Positions 9,739-21,817 of a stretch of 64,000 nt of DNA are shown one piece after another (within the stretch, counting starts at the first letter, position 1; each line of letters opens with the position of its first letter). A model generated the notes under the pieces. It did no database searches. It worked only from the letters and a program-made list of their open reading frames with translations, and was not told where the DNA came from. The translations under genes and the position numbers were made by a program. The stretch covers positions 17,808,028-17,872,027 of the forward strand of contig CM029379.1 in NCBI GenBank assembly GCA_017165825.1, read 5' to 3'. This DNA is from Hepsetus odoe (Eukaryota > Chordata > Actinopteri > Characiformes > Hepsetidae).

Positions 9739-10905
9739 ACATATAATGTTAGTGATATATAATGCCAGTGATATATAATGTTGATATTCATGTCAGTGAT
9801 ATAATGTTAGTGATATATAATGTCAGTGATATATTATGTTAGTGATATATGTTAGTGATATATAATGTTAGTGATATATGTCAGTGACATGTTAGTGATA
9901 TATAATGTCAGTGATATACAATGTTAGTGATATATGTCAGTGACATGTTAGTGATATATGTCAGTGATATATGTTAGTGATATATAATGTTAGTGATATA
10001 TAATGTCAGTGATATGTCAGTGATATATAATGTTAGTGATATATAATGTTAGTGATATGTCAGTGATATACAATGTTAGTGATATATAATGTCAGTGATA
10101 TATGTCAGTGACATGTATATTAGTGATATATGACAGAGATATACAATGTTAGTGATATATAATATCAGTGATATGTTAGTGACATATAATGTCAGTGATA
10201 TATGTTAGTGATATGTTAGTGATATATGTCAGTGATATATAATGTTAGTGATATATAATGTCAGTGATATATAATGTTAGTGATATATAATGTCAGTGAT
10301 ATATTATGTTAGTGATATATGTTAGTGATATAATGTAGTGATATGTCAGTGACATGTTAGTGATATATAATGTAGTGATGTAATGTACAGTGATATATGT
10401 CCGGTATATTGTGATATATGTCAGTATATATTAGTGATATATAATGTTAATTGATATATAATGTCAGTGATATATGTCAGTGATATATAATGTTAGTGAT
10501 ACTCTCATGTTAATATGTCAGTGATATACAATGTTAGTATATAATGTCAGTGATATATGTCGTGAGCATATATTAGTGATATATGTCAGAGATATACAAT
10601 GTTAGTATATAATATCAGTGATATGTTAGTGACATATAATGTCAGTGATATATGTTAGTGATATGTTAGTGATATATGTCAGTGATATATAATGTTAGTG
10701 ATATATAATGTTAGTGATATATAATGTCAGTGATATATAATGTTAGTGATATATAATGTCAGTGATATATAATGTAAGTGATATACAATGTCAGTGATAT
10801 ATAATGTCAGTGATATATAATGTAAGTGATATACAATGTAAGTGATATACAATGTCAGTGATATATAATGTCAGTGATATATAATGTTAATGCTATATAA
10901 TCGCA
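9739..10905. repeat. AT-rich minisatellite, TGATATATAATGTTAG type
   Basis: About 1.16 kb of interleaved units of about 13-16 bases: GTGATATATAATGTTA, GTGATATATGTCA and GTGATATATAATGTCA. It lies in intron 1 of unit A. Unit B has just one unit (about 20,694-20,708) at the homologous place, so the array grew after the A/B duplication or shrank in B. Confidence 0.95.
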
Positions 10906-10919
10906 GTATGAAGGTAATA

Positions 10920-12816
10920 ATAATAACACCAATAGCCCGGGACACTCTGATATTACTCTGCTACTGCTCTAAACCCCTCTGCAGCAATGAGCGGGCCAAA
11001 GAAAAGAAAAGTCCACAGTGAGTGCCGAGTTCGGTCAAAGGCTGTATGTCTTATTTGCCAAGAAACTGTTGCGGTTTTAAAGGAAAACATCAGCCGTCAC
11101 TTTTCCACCAAGCATGCTAATTATGGCTAACAGCAGCCGACGCCAGAACGGACAGCTAGTCTGCAGGCTCAGCAAAACACCTTTATCCGACAAACTGCCG
11201 TCCAAGAATAAAGCCAGAAGGCGTTGTTGCACAGCATTCAAATGGTAAAAGACCAGAGCCATTCTCCTGAGAACTTCTCAAACAGTGTCCTGTAGAGACA
11301 GCAGGTCTCTTGTGTCCTGAGAGCAAGAACACATGAAAAATGAGCTCATCACGCAGGACGGCGACTCGCCGTGTGGAGCTCGCTGACGAAGACTTAGCTA
11401 GCAAGCTCAACAAAAAAGCGGAGTCATTGACATTATATTCCGTGGCACTGGACGAAAGTAATGACCTAAAGGACACCGCTCAGCTATTCATTTTTATCAG
11501 AGGGATTAATGACAATTGTGAGATAACGGAGGAGCTTTTGGCCCTGGAGTCCCTGGAAGGGATCCGCGGGGAGAGGACTTGTCTGACAGCGTGTCGGAGT
11601 CATCCAGAGACACAAGATACCTTGGAGCAGACTAGCCAACGTCACCACAGATAGATCGCCAAATCTGACTGGAAAAAAGTCGGGTTGCTCATAAGAATCC
11701 AGGAGAGGCTTGAAGGCAAACTGAACGGGAGGTGATTTTTACACTGCATCATCCACCAGGAGCTCTGTAGATCCGTAGTACGGCTGGATCATGTAGTGGA
11801 GCTGCTGTGAAGGCATGAACTTTGTGGGGCAGGGGACGCTTCAGTCTGCAGACTTCAGCATCGTCCGTTTATTCAGCTTCTTGAAGAAATGGACGCTGAT
11901 CACCAGGACCTGCTTTACCACTCCAGTGTCCGCTGGTTAAGTTTGGGGAAAACATGTCAACGGGTGTGGAGCTCAGACAGGAGATGGTCTTCTTTGGAGC
12001 TTCTTGAAAGATAGTGATGTTCCTGAGCTGAGTCACACAGATTGGCTTTATGATTTCAGCTTTACAGTAATAGACACACTGACACACATGAATGAGCTAG
12101 ACATTAGGCTTCTAGGGAGCAGATTGTGCATAGAGAATGTACACAGAGTATCAGGGTACTTTAAGGCCAAGCCAGCTTTATTCTCCAAACAAATGTCAAA
12201 CAAGTCATTCACTCGTTTCCCCACACTGCTCTGCTGAAAGAGGCCCCTCGACATGTGAAAAATACAGGACATCACTGGACGACCACTGGACGTTCTCTGA
12301 TTTTTGGGAAAATTGACAAGTAACATTAATTGTCCTTCACACAAGACCCTGAAACAGCTCCACAGGAGTTGCAGTTGGAACTGACTGATCTCCAGTGTGA
12401 CACTGTGTGAAAGGAGAAGTTCAACTCTCTTAAACTGGATGAGTTTTATGCATCATTAAGCGACAAATTTCACATCCAGAAAGATGCACAGAGGATGCTG
12501 GTGTCGTTTGGCTCTATGTATGTGTGTGAACAGACTTTTATTGTGATGAGCAACAACAAGGCACCCCACAGATCAGCTGAGTGATGAACCTCACATCTGT
12601 TCTGAGAATTTCCACAACAAAACTAACAACAGATTTCGATACACTGACAAAAAGGGTGATCAGCAACAATGTTTCCACTAAAAGTGAATGTAAGTATGAA
12701 CACTTTAATGCTTTCTTAATGTTTATGTTGATCTTATGCATCTAGTGCAGGCTGGCCCATCTGTCAAATTTTAAAAGTCAATGTGGCCCCTGAGCCAAAA
12801 AGTTTGCCCACCCCTG
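10920..12816 (+). mobile_element. hAT (Charlie/GTF2IRD2-like) transposon, 5'-truncated and decayed
   Basis: A first ORF at 10987-11128 encodes a BED-type finger, CLICQETVAV then HFSTKH, after a basic PKKRKV stretch. Further frames carry LYSVALDESNDLKDTAQLF, with the first catalytic aspartate context, an SSVRWLSLGK-like block and a C-terminal FGSMYVCEQTF hAT dimerisation block near 12,510. The right terminus, read inverted, is CAGGGGTGGGCAAACT, ending at 12816, followed by the candidate 8-bp target TTCTAGAG. No left terminus was found; the minisatellite abuts that side. Stops and frameshifts make it inactive. Confidence 0.8.
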
Positions 12817-13339
12817 TTCTAGAGTCAAACTCGAGGCATATTTACTTTTTCTCAGCACTGTAAAGCAGTTACAGTCCTGATGTGATGATCTTACCAAATA
12901 AACAGTAAACTGTGAATATAAATGCTAAGAAGTCTAGAAATAACTGATGAAAGTTTACATTAATAAAAAGTGGAATAGATTCACTCTTTTCACGCAAAAA
13001 AGAGAGACTTTTGCTTTTACACTCTAAGCCTGTAAATTCAACTGAGGAGTTTTACTGGCACCGTTACTTGAAAAGTTGTGCTTATGATCTGATGATAATT
13101 TTTAAGGATCTGTAATTATGTTTATGGCATTAATCAGATGCTCTTATTTTAAAATTTTATGTCCTTTAGATGTACATTGTCTAATAACAGGCAGAGCATC
13201 CCTGGAGCTACTTGGGGTTAAGAGCATTGCTCATGGTGCTTCCCCAAAAAAGGAAAAATAAACAAAAACAAATACATTCGTGAATGAAATGTCAACTGAG
13301 AGCTGATACCACTAAAATATTCTCAAAGCTGGTTTAAAC

Positions 13340-13700
13340 TCACCCCAGAGGCAGAAAAGAAGCAGAGATCAGAGAACCACCAAATTTGCAATTAAACGAG
13401 ATACCCTGCTGTCAGCTATATTTACTTTAAAATTGTTTAAAAAATGTTTATCAAAGCTGGTTTTAAACTCACCACAGGCAGGGAAAAAGCAGCGAGTATC
13501 TCTTATCCTGAAAGCAGGTTCTCATTGTTATTTAGTTGTAACGACTTTATTGTGTGTATAAAAGCACAGTGTGACTGGAGGAAGCTCGGGTATAGAGAGG
13601 TCTACACTGGGGCGGGAGTAAAGTTGTTTGTGTCCAGTGTGTTTGAGAAAAGCGGATGTGGTTTTGTGTAGAAGACACACAAACTGAAAATACTTGTCAT
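13340..13700 (-). promoter_or_regulatory. Unit A leader exon, duplicated partial leader and 5' flank
   Basis: The leader at 13473-13525 reads MRTCFQDKRYSLLFPCLW up to GTGAGTTT. A second partial leader (CTGCTTCTTTTCTGCC..GTGAG, about 13,346-13,385) lies just downstream, and the phrase AAAGCTGGTTTTAAACTCACC marks both copies. The 5' flank, with GTGTCCAGTGTGTTTGAGAA, recurs at 21.5 kb and is split in D (39.1/43.65 kb), so it is probably the shared promoter region. The TATAAAA seen at about 13,557 is on the plus strand. Confidence 0.5.
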
Positions 13701-14164
13701 ACTTTTAGCTGTTGGTTTGGACCAATGAGAAACATTTATTTGTCCATTTTTGTACCGTTGTTATGATGGCGAACATATTTACCTGTTACTAATAAGTTCA
13801 AATTAGTGCATCAATTCTTTCTTCATATATCAGAGTATATTAATCATGTTACTGTAGTGGCAACACTGAGATCACAACCCAGTGATTTAGAAGCCAAACC
13901 AGAATATATATTTATAAATTCTTAATAATATAACCTTTTTTAATGCTTCACAAACAAATTGTCAATTAACCACTGAACATAAGAAAACAGAATTGAGCTG
14001 TCATCAAATTCTTGATGGTTAATGCTGACTGGGGCATAAAGAGCAATCCTTTACAGCAGTTTCACCATCATCAGCTCATTACAGCAGCTATATATCCAGA
14101 GGTGTTTTAAGTATCTTTCTGAAGAAAAGACATGAAACTGTAAATCATAAAAAAAAAAAAAACA

Positions 14165-14225
14165 GTTGATGTTTGAAACAATATAGATGTAAGTGTGATG
14201 AGCACGTCTAGTTTCCAAGCTGCGG
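14165..14225 (-). pseudogene. Relic of a TM2-type membrane exon
   Basis: About 50 bases (GAAACAATATAGATGTAAGT onward) match the acceptor-proximal part of the TM2 exon at 7.9 kb. A shorter relic is at 21,737-21,772. Both lie upstream of a leader exon, marking the tail of a former neighbouring copy and hence the edge of the duplicated unit. Confidence 0.5.
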
Positions 14226-14289
14226 GAAAAAGAAAAAGAATTTAACCTTGTTTTATTTATCTGGAAATGATAAACAACAGGAAAAGGTC

Positions 14290-15560
14290 AAAAACAAAAA
14301 GGACCTTGATTTATTCATTAACAGCAGATATCAACAAAACTGTATTCTAACTAAAGAAAAATTAGGACACAACACAAAAGCTAATGTTTCCTCCCCTTTG
14401 GCTGAAATAACCGCTGTGAGACGCTTCTTGTAGCATCTACCAATCTTTGACATCTGTCTGAGGTTTGATCCACTCCTCAATGCAGAATTCTTCAAGCTGT
14501 GAGATGTTTGAGGGGTTTCTGGCATTTACAGCCTGTTTCAAGTCACCCCTCAGCATCTCAATGGGATTAAAGATATTTCAGGCTTTCTTACTTACTGGGT
14601 TTACTGGTATGTTTTGGTCATTGTTGTGTTGCAGGGTCAGTTCCGCTTCAGCTTTAATGTTCTTACAGATGGTCTCACGTGTTCCTCAAGCACGCTCTGA
14701 TATACAGTAGAATTCATGGTGGATTCTATGATGGTGAGTAGCCCAGGTCCTGCAAAGCAGGATCTCCAAACCATGACACTTCCACCTCCATGCTTTACAG
14801 TTGGTATGTTGTTATTTTCTTGGAACGCAGACCGTTCTGTTCTGCTGTCCAGACATTAAATTTAAGACTCATCTGTCAAGTAACATTATTCCAGAAGTCC
14901 TGGTCTTTGTCCTGCATTCTCTCTGGCAGACTTCAAACTGGCTTAATGTTTCCCTTAGAGACCAAAGGTTTTCTCCTTGCACTCCTCCTATGAAGTTAAA
15001 GTTCGGTGTCTTTCTGATCGTAAAGGCACTTTCACATCAACAGTAGCAAGAGCCTGCAACCTTGGGTTTCACGTGACATTTTAGGGTTTTTGCAGACTTC
15101 TTTTAGCATTTTGTAGTCGGCTATGAGGGTGAATTTGCTTGGACGACCAGACGTGGGCCTTTTTGCCAGTGCTTTTGGAACTCCTCCACTTGTAGACTAT
15201 TTTCCAGACAGTGGAATGGCTGATCACAAATTCTTTAGTGATCTTTTTAAATCCCTTACCAGACTTATAAGCTGCTACAATCTTACAGCTCAATACAACA
15301 GCTCTATTGATCTCGCCATGGTGCTAACTCTCACCTCAACAGTCAGAACTGCCAAACCTAAATGTCTGAGGTTTAAATAGAGCAAACCTCCTTCAAAATG
15401 CTGAGTAACTATCTTCTAATCATGTGCACCTAATGTGCTGCATGTGAGGCATTTTAATTGGGAATAAAGGTGGGGGTGTCCTAATTTATTTCTCACCAGA
15501 AAGAAGATTTTGAAAAGTCTTTTCTTCAGTTTTAATTGTTTAGTTATATTACTTGAATCT
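14290..15560 (-). mobile_element. Tc1-like transposon, decayed
   Basis: Matching inverted ends ATTAGGACAC (14361-14370) and GTGTCCTAAT (15477-15486) lie inside longer, weaker arms. On the minus strand, 15081-15293 encodes a Tc1 N-terminal helix-turn-helix, KIVAAYKSGKGFKKITKEF then STVWKIVYKW. The rest of the transposase is frame-broken (plus-strand text resembling CCAAACCATGACACTTCCACC near 14,767 is its complement). It lies between units A and B. Confidence 0.75.
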
Positions 15561-15649
15561 CCCAGTGTTGTTAAAATTAAGATTAATATCCTAATGTCCA
15601 AGAATGTTACAAAAACACAGACTTTCATAGGCTTTCACTTTTTTCACAT

Positions 15650-16088
15650 GACTGTTTTATGAGTGGCTGCACTGTGAGTGTTTGTGTGTGTGTTTGCTAA
15701 TAGAGCTTAAGGTATAAATCTCCACATGTGCAGAAACTGTGTTTATAATCTGTTAAACTAAGATGAAGAATCTCGCACAATGTTTTGCTCATTTCTTTAT
15801 AAAACATTATTACCTTCTTTACAAATATTTCTCTGAGTTGGAAAAAGACATAAAACTGCATTTTAAACATGAAGTGACAGCTTTCACTTACTGAAGACAC
15901 AGATGTATTACTACGGTCGTACAAAACTTCATTTCGCCAAAAAAAAAATCTTCTTCAGGAGAAGGATAAGTCTTCTTAACTTCTAATGCAATATATTTAT
16001 ATGTAAATATGTACTAAATGCTGGAAATGTGTAATAACAAATATGTACTAGAACCATACAATCAAACACCTTGTTATGCCACTGTGGC

Positions 16089-16145
<57 letters not shown>

Positions 16146-16560
16146 CACACACCCCAGAACCACACAGACACACATTTTGAATGAAATAAAAATGAAATCA
16201 TCCTGCATACAGCACTGCAAATCTAAAAATTCCGCAAAAAAAAAATGTAATGTTATTTCTAGAAAAAAAAAAATGTACACACTGAGAGGTCAAGTTGTAG
16301 TTGTTTCTATAACAACTCTGTTATAGAAAGAAGTTCTATATCTGGAAAGAAGTCAAAACATTTACTCCAAACTGCAATATGCAGTGATAGTTTAGGGGAA
16401 TTATAAAAGCACACAGTTTTAATTGTCTGGTGTAACGGCCTTCTCTGTGCTCTGCTGTGGTAGGTGGCCTCTTGCTTATTGGTTGAATTCTGTGTTGTAA
16501 ATTGTTCAAAGCCGAGAGAGAGATGTTATTTTTTGTTTCACATATGCAGTGTACATTAAA
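15650..16560. repeat. Segmental duplication, copy 1 (partner at about 35.6-36.5 kb)
   Basis: Shared blocks include GTGTTTGCTAATAGAGC, CTCCACATGTGCAGAA, CCATACAATCAAACACCTTG directly followed by a CA microsatellite, CATCCTGCATACAGCACTGC and the stretch around 16,430-16,510. Same order and orientation in both. The partner has an extra family 1 SINE. No exon is visible in either. Confidence 0.7.
16091..16153. repeat. CA microsatellite
   Basis: An almost perfect (CA)n run of about 62 bases with one G interruption. The homologous site at 36,153-36,198 is shorter. Open frames across it are repeat artefacts. Confidence 0.95.
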
Positions 16561-17214
16561 TGTTACTGGACTTTCTTATTAGTCTTTTCTAGCCATTCAG
16601 ACTAATAGCAGGTGATGAAAAGGTCCTTTATTAAACATTTCAGAAACATCTTACTGGGTCTAAGCAAACAAAGAAAACAGCTGTAAGCTCGTCTTTTAAA
16701 TGAAATTAGTATATGCTGGTTTTAAAATAAAGTTTCTTTTAAAGATGATTTCACTGCTGCTATAACAGCCTTTTACAGGCCATGTGTGATCAGTCATACC
16801 AGAGTTACCAGTTGTGAAGTGCAGTCCTAAAATAAGTTTTATGTCTGACATTGTATCCAGAAATAATACATGCGCCTTAATTTAATTTTTGTTTTGTTTT
16901 CTAAGTTTCATGATTTTTTTACATTATTACTGTGTACATAATATTAATAATAATATTTTTCTGTAGTTTATTATTCAGACAAGTTCCTGTTGGATTCTCC
17001 GATTGAGAACAGAGTTCGAGGAGTCAGTGATAGGCGAAGGGTTTAAGCTATATCCAAGTTTATTAACAGAAAAATGCTTGAAGTTCTTACAAGATGTTCA
17101 AAAGGCGGTCGGTGTTCCTCTCTTTGTGAATCCCTTTCTCTCTCCCCTTATGTTCAGAGTGTGCCTTTTTATCTGTCTCCAGGAGCTCCAAGTCTGCAAT
17201 CCGTCATTCCTGTA

Positions 17215-17565
17215 TTCAAAGATCTCCCCCACTGACCTACAGAGTTGCAAACTGCACACTATCACCTACACCGTTTGTTAAAGTAGTGTACTGCCTACAG
17301 CTCATCGTTCAATATTGAAGTATTTAAACTGCGGGAGGGTGTAGTTTGGGACCGAGAGTGTTGTGTTTACTTCCGCTGTGAAGGTGAGCCGTGAAGTCAT
17401 TTAGAGAAAGTATAAGGCGCAGGTATCAGAGTGTAACTGTTGTTGTGGCTGTTTTAGTGAAGAGTGTGTTGAAGTGTAGATCAGTTCAGCTGAGTGTTTA
17501 TGGAGGTCAGTGAGGAGATGGAGGCTTTAGTACAGACTGAGTTTAATCACATTACTGGACACTGA
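17215..17565. repeat. Unit B copy of the 6.3-6.7 kb flank
   Basis: TTCCTGTATTCA and GATCTCCCCCACTGACC match unit A at 6312-6366 with about 27 bases missing between them, removing the CTCF-like motif. The right MITE end, donor-like GTGAGC and the short MEALVQTEF ORF (17518-17565) are kept. This marks the left edge of duplicated unit B. Confidence 0.7.
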
Positions 17566-17739
17566 TGTACCAAAAACACACAGTCAAGAGAAGAACATTT
17601 TCTGTTCGCTTACAAAGCACTAGATTATTCAGAGTCAAAGACTGGAAATATTAAATGTTAACCTGCAGGATTTGATGATCTGATGATCTGGTCAGGTGGA
17701 ATGTATATGTTTATTGTCTGAGCGTCACTGTAGTGTTTG

Positions 17740-17915
17740 TGTCCATGTCTCTGGACAGAGAGTTGGTCTTGTTTTGCTGTGGATGAGAGCGCCCAGTCAG
17801 TGTCTTGCTGTGGACAGAGGGCGCCCAGTCATTGTCTTGCTGTGGACAGAGGACATAGCTGATATGTTGCTGTGGACAGAGGACCACGGTGATGTCTTAC
17901 TCTGGACAGTGGGCG
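17740..17915. repeat. Diverged 33-bp-type minisatellite, unit B tail
   Basis: Repeats of TTGCTGTGGACAGAGG with variable spacers, homologous to 7,130-7,265 in unit A but with different copy spacing, so the array no longer preserves one frame throughout. Confidence 0.65.
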
Positions 17916-17973
17916 TGGCTGAATCTTGTTGTAATTTGTGAATTGCTGCCTTGCTATTCTGTGGAATAGAGCA
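17829..17973 (-). CDS. Unit B tail exon with intact ITSM in one frame
   Basis: Acceptor at 17974-17975. Read in phase 2 it gives LFHRIARQQFTNYNKIQPRP and continues to a stop at 17829-17831; TNYNKI (17922-17939) fits the ITSM consensus TxYxx[VI], which in SLAM receptors binds SAP/EAT-2-type SH2 proteins when phosphorylated. Read in phase 1, the phase supplied by the only membrane exon seen in B (TM2), it gives VLYSTE and stops. The motif thus seems unreachable in B unless another exon exists. Confidence 0.4.
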
Positions 17974-20900
17974 CTGTTACAGAGAGAGAGTCAGAGTGAG
18001 TGAAAGAGAGAAAGCCAGAAAGAGAGGTGTAGAGAGAGAAAATAAGAGAGAGTTATTTTTACTGCATTTGTTCATCTTATCAGTCTTACTGGGCTTGTTC
18101 AGTTTGTGTTGAAGTGTCACAGGCAATGATGTTGAGATCTAGACTCGCCAGATGTGATGTTCATGTTTGAGAACTTTTTTATAGAAACCTAACCACAGAG
18201 CCCAGAAAAATACCGACCACAGTGATGCTTTCTACCCTGGATCCCAACCACAAGTTCCACATTTCTTCTTTCCTCTGACCCACAGTTTTTTACGTCGACA
18301 GTCTGTCTGATTTTATTCATCTTTCTGTTTATTCTGTGCTCTTTCAATGACAGCTCATTCTGTAATCAGCTGTAAACAGCAAAATTGTTCACATTCTGTC
18401 CCTCACAGCAGGTTAATGCCCTCAAATCTTAAGGTCAGAAAAAGAAGAACTGTAGTGTTAACAAAGTGATCTGGCACATTAACACATACCATACACACAC
18501 ATGCACACCCTCACAGTCTCCTCCTGTACACATAGAAACTAGATCAGATATTACAAGTGAATAGATTTTAAATATTTGGAAAAGGGAAACACACAGTTAC
18601 AGGCAATAATTACCTTTCATTTTGTATTTTTGACTGAATGATTAATGGGCTGCATGGAAATATATACAATTGCACACCTTCAGTATAGATATGAAGATAT
18701 GAGATATGAAGATATGATATAGATTATATTATGATGTACAAACATATCTTCTTTTTAATTTCCTCTTTTATTTCATTTCTTTCGTTCATTCTAAGTGAAA
18801 ATAAGCACATGTTTTGTACAGAGAACAAGTTTCTGTAAATTTTAATATTTAATTACTGTTTACTTGCTGAATACTAGTAAAATAAATGCGTTAGTTTGTA
18901 CCACTTTATATATTGATAATAGTGAAGTTTTGTTCTTATGTGGATGTTTGTTTACTGAGTAACTGAGCGGTTTCTCATGAATTTATGCAAATTGTAGACA
19001 GAAAAGAAGCACCTTGTGTGAATAAATCCAGATCATTCTCTTATTTTTCTTGGTGAACATATGGATTTCCTTTCCAGTAGAGAAACACAGTCGATCGATT
19101 CCCGTGATTAAAAAGCCACACATGTGACGAAACAATATTGATGTGAATGTAGTGAACACCCATCGTTTCCAGCCTGCAAGAGAAAAATCAGAAATTCCAC
19201 AATGAAATTTCCCTAGAGACTAAATTTAGTTATTAATTCTGCTTTTTATCATTAAACTCCAAAAATGTCAGATTCCTACAGTGAATAAAAACAAACAATC
19301 ATGATCTAATCATAAATCTCATACAAACTAGGGATGTTCTGAGCTGTGCAGCAAGTGCTCTTAAATGTGTGCAGAAACCTTTGCAGAAAAGACTCTCCAT
19401 ATTTTAGATATATATTTGCACTCTTTTGGCCTTGTGCATTTTCAGACTGTTTTGTATTTTCACTTTATGTAACCAGAAGACATGGTGAGGTAACACTGAA
19501 AAATCTGATTTCGTACCTTGTTTATGAAGGCAGTGTTGTGTAATGTTGACTTTGGTCGTCTTCTCACTGACTGGGTTGGAAGCCACACAGCTGAAGGTGT
19601 CAGTGTTTAACTCTGCTGATTTCAGAGGAGAGACAGTGTCTTCAGAGGATTGGAGCTGTTGGTTTTGGTTGAATTTTCATTTCCTTTAAACCAGAAAAGA
19701 TTCCAGTCCTTTCTCATTTCTTCACTGAGCACAGCAGTAGACACACTCCACTCTCTGAAGAACTGCTGGTGAGGCTTTGTCACAGGCTGTAAATACTTTT
19801 TTCTGAAACAAAATTAAAATGTTGCCTTAAAGCAAGCAAGGACATTGTAAGAAATGATTTATGATAAACTGGAGATGAGCTTACGGTACACGTTCAGCTG
19901 ATAGTCTTGTTTTCTGTTGTCCTCTTTAGGCTCTCTAGTCAAAGACCCTGAATCACTCGTCTCCAGGTGTGAGAGAGTGAAGAGTCCGATCTGATCGTCC
20001 CAGTGGAGATGATTCTTAAACCGCTCATCAGTTTCTGTATCAGACTGTTTATTGGCCACCAGTCCAATGTTTATGTTATTAAAACTTATAGAGCCAGAAA
20101 CAGGGACACAGATCGGAAAGTCACAGAGTCTCCAACAACCTGATGAAATTACCTCCTCTGAGCAAACAGTGGATACTGTCCTGCGGCTGAATTTCTAAAT
20201 AAAATTTGAAATATGGAGTTATATTTCACTGTATAAACTAAGTGCGATCAAGACTAGAAAATATTTGTTAAAAGTCTAATTTTAAAATCTTAATTTAAAC
20301 CTTATATTAAACTAGCATTAACCGCTAATGTAATAAAAATGATCCAGACATAAATATTTTGTTACAATCTAATTTAAACTCATTCTAATATCCTGAAATA
20401 TACTCCAGACCAATAATTACTTATTTATTTTAGGTTTTTTCTCAGTGTAGCACACAGGGCACATAGCAACCACCGGCAATGCTCAGTTACATTCAAGTCT
20501 ACATTGTGGTTTTTCTATAGCTCAGTGTATTTGTGTGTATGAAAGAGGCTTGTGGTTTTCTGTACTTTAAGTGGAGCTTAAAATGCACAATATTTTTTAG
20601 CTTTAGTCTTTCATTTATTAGTTACTAAATCACTTAAAAAGTAAGCTACACATCCAATCTTACTCCTTATTTAAATATTTATTTAAGACATATAATGTTA
20701 GTGATATATAGGTTTCCATCATGTGATCGTGTTTGGATTCAACGGTGCTCATAAGAGCGGTCTGTATGGTTCAAGTCAAACTCAGTAACCATATTTACAT
20801 TTCTCAGCACTGTAAAGCAGTTGCAATCCCAGCAGTCTGATGAGCTCACCAAATAAACTGTGAATTTAAATGATAAATTAGAAGTAACTTTTTAGTGAAT

Positions 20901-21817
20901 TGACATTAATAAAAATGTGGAATGAATTCACTCTTACCATGACAAAAAAAGAGAATTTTCGCTTTTACGCTCTAAGCCTGTAAATTCAACTGAGGAGTTT
21001 TACTGGCACAGTTATTTGAAAAGTTGTGCTTATGATCTGATGATTATTTAAGTCTTTAAGATGTACATTGTCTAATAACAGGAGCATCCCTGGAGCTACT
21101 TGGGGTTAAGAGCATTGCTCATGGTGCTAGTCAAAAAAAAAAAAAAAGCCAAAAACCCCAAGCAAACACATTTTGTGTCAATTTGTTAATGAAATACAAA
21201 CCAAGCACTGATACCACCAGATTTACACTGATGCCTTAAGGATAACCCTGCTGTCGCTTTATTTTACTTTAAAATTGTTTAAAAAATATTCTCAAAGCTG
21301 GTTTAAACTTCACACACGGGCAGGAAAAGAAGCAGCGGTATCTCTTATCCTGAAAGCAGGTTCTGTTGTTATTTTAGTTGCTAGCGACTTTATTTGGTGT
21401 TATAAAAGCACAGTGCATTAGAGAAACTGGGTATAGAGATCTACACTAGGGTGGGACTAAAAAGCTGTTTTGTGTCCAGTGTGTTTGAGAAAAGCGGATG
21501 TAGTTCTGTGTAGAAGACACACAAGCTGAAAATATATGCATTTTTACAGCTGTTGTTTTAGACAACGAGAAACATTTATATAGTATATAATCATGTGTGT
21601 TAATCATGTTACTGTAGTAATACTGAGATCACAACTCAGTGATTTAGAAGCCAAACCAGAATATATATTTATAAATTCTTAATAATATAACCTTTTTTAA
21701 TGCTTCACAAATTGTTGTAACCACTGAACCAAAGAACTGTGATGAACACCAGCTATTTTCAAACTGCAAGAAAAAAAAACATAATCCATACACACACAGT
21801 TTGTAAGTTTTATAAAT

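Larger units (their letters stand above)
7109..13525 (-). pseudogene. SLAM/CD2-family-like receptor, unit A (disrupted as sequenced)
   Basis: Exons, in minus order: leader 13473-13525, V domain 8891-9208, C2 domain 8525-8791, membrane exon TM1 8248-8374, second membrane exon TM2 7767-7931, tail exon up to 7316 (stop 7124-7126), AATAAA at 7109-7114. The V domain reads GDSVTFPTP and later DSGLYTVQS, lacking the canonical disulphide cysteines, a SLAM/CD2 hallmark. The C2 domain shows LLCSVKNEKG and DTFSCVG. Such proteins are cell-surface adhesion and signalling receptors of leukocytes. Breaks: the leader is 2 bases short of phase, 4 bases are lost near 9065, and indels occur in C2. The minisatellite and a hAT element lie in intron 1. 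Breaks could also be consensus errors. A related Ig family is possible but less likely. Confidence 0.7.
17710..21364 (-). pseudogene. SLAM/CD2-family-like receptor, unit B (disrupted as sequenced)
   Basis: Recognisable exons, minus order: leader 21312-21364 (its ATG is missing), V domain 19885-20194, C2 domain 19517-19802, TM2-type exon 19013-19173, tail up to 17973, AATAAA at 17710-17715. The V domain keeps KQSDTETDERFKNHLHWDDQ and DSGS, again cysteine-free; C2 ends NITQHCLHKQG. Compared with A there are many single-base gains and losses, no TM1 exon, and neither minisatellite array nor hAT in intron 1. B is therefore a tandem duplicate of A. The indel density is also what unpolished long reads of near-identical copies would give. 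Confidence 0.65.

Noticed and set aside
9739..10905. CRISPR-like array of short repeats
   Set aside because: The units are contiguous, variable in length and without unique spacers; it is a eukaryotic minisatellite.
10987..11128. A small nuclear zinc-finger gene with a PKKRKV motif
   Set aside because: The BED finger is followed by hAT transposase blocks and a hAT terminus, so it is the start of a transposase; the basic motif is an ordinary nuclear-localisation type sequence.
13555..13566. TATAAAA as TATA box of receptor A
   Set aside because: It lies on the plus strand, downstream-facing relative to the minus-strand gene, so it cannot be assigned as that gene's TATA box.
16018..16326. Long open frames of alternating Thr-His or Cys-Val
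   Set aside because: They are translations of the CA/TG microsatellites here and at 34.4 and 36.15 kb.
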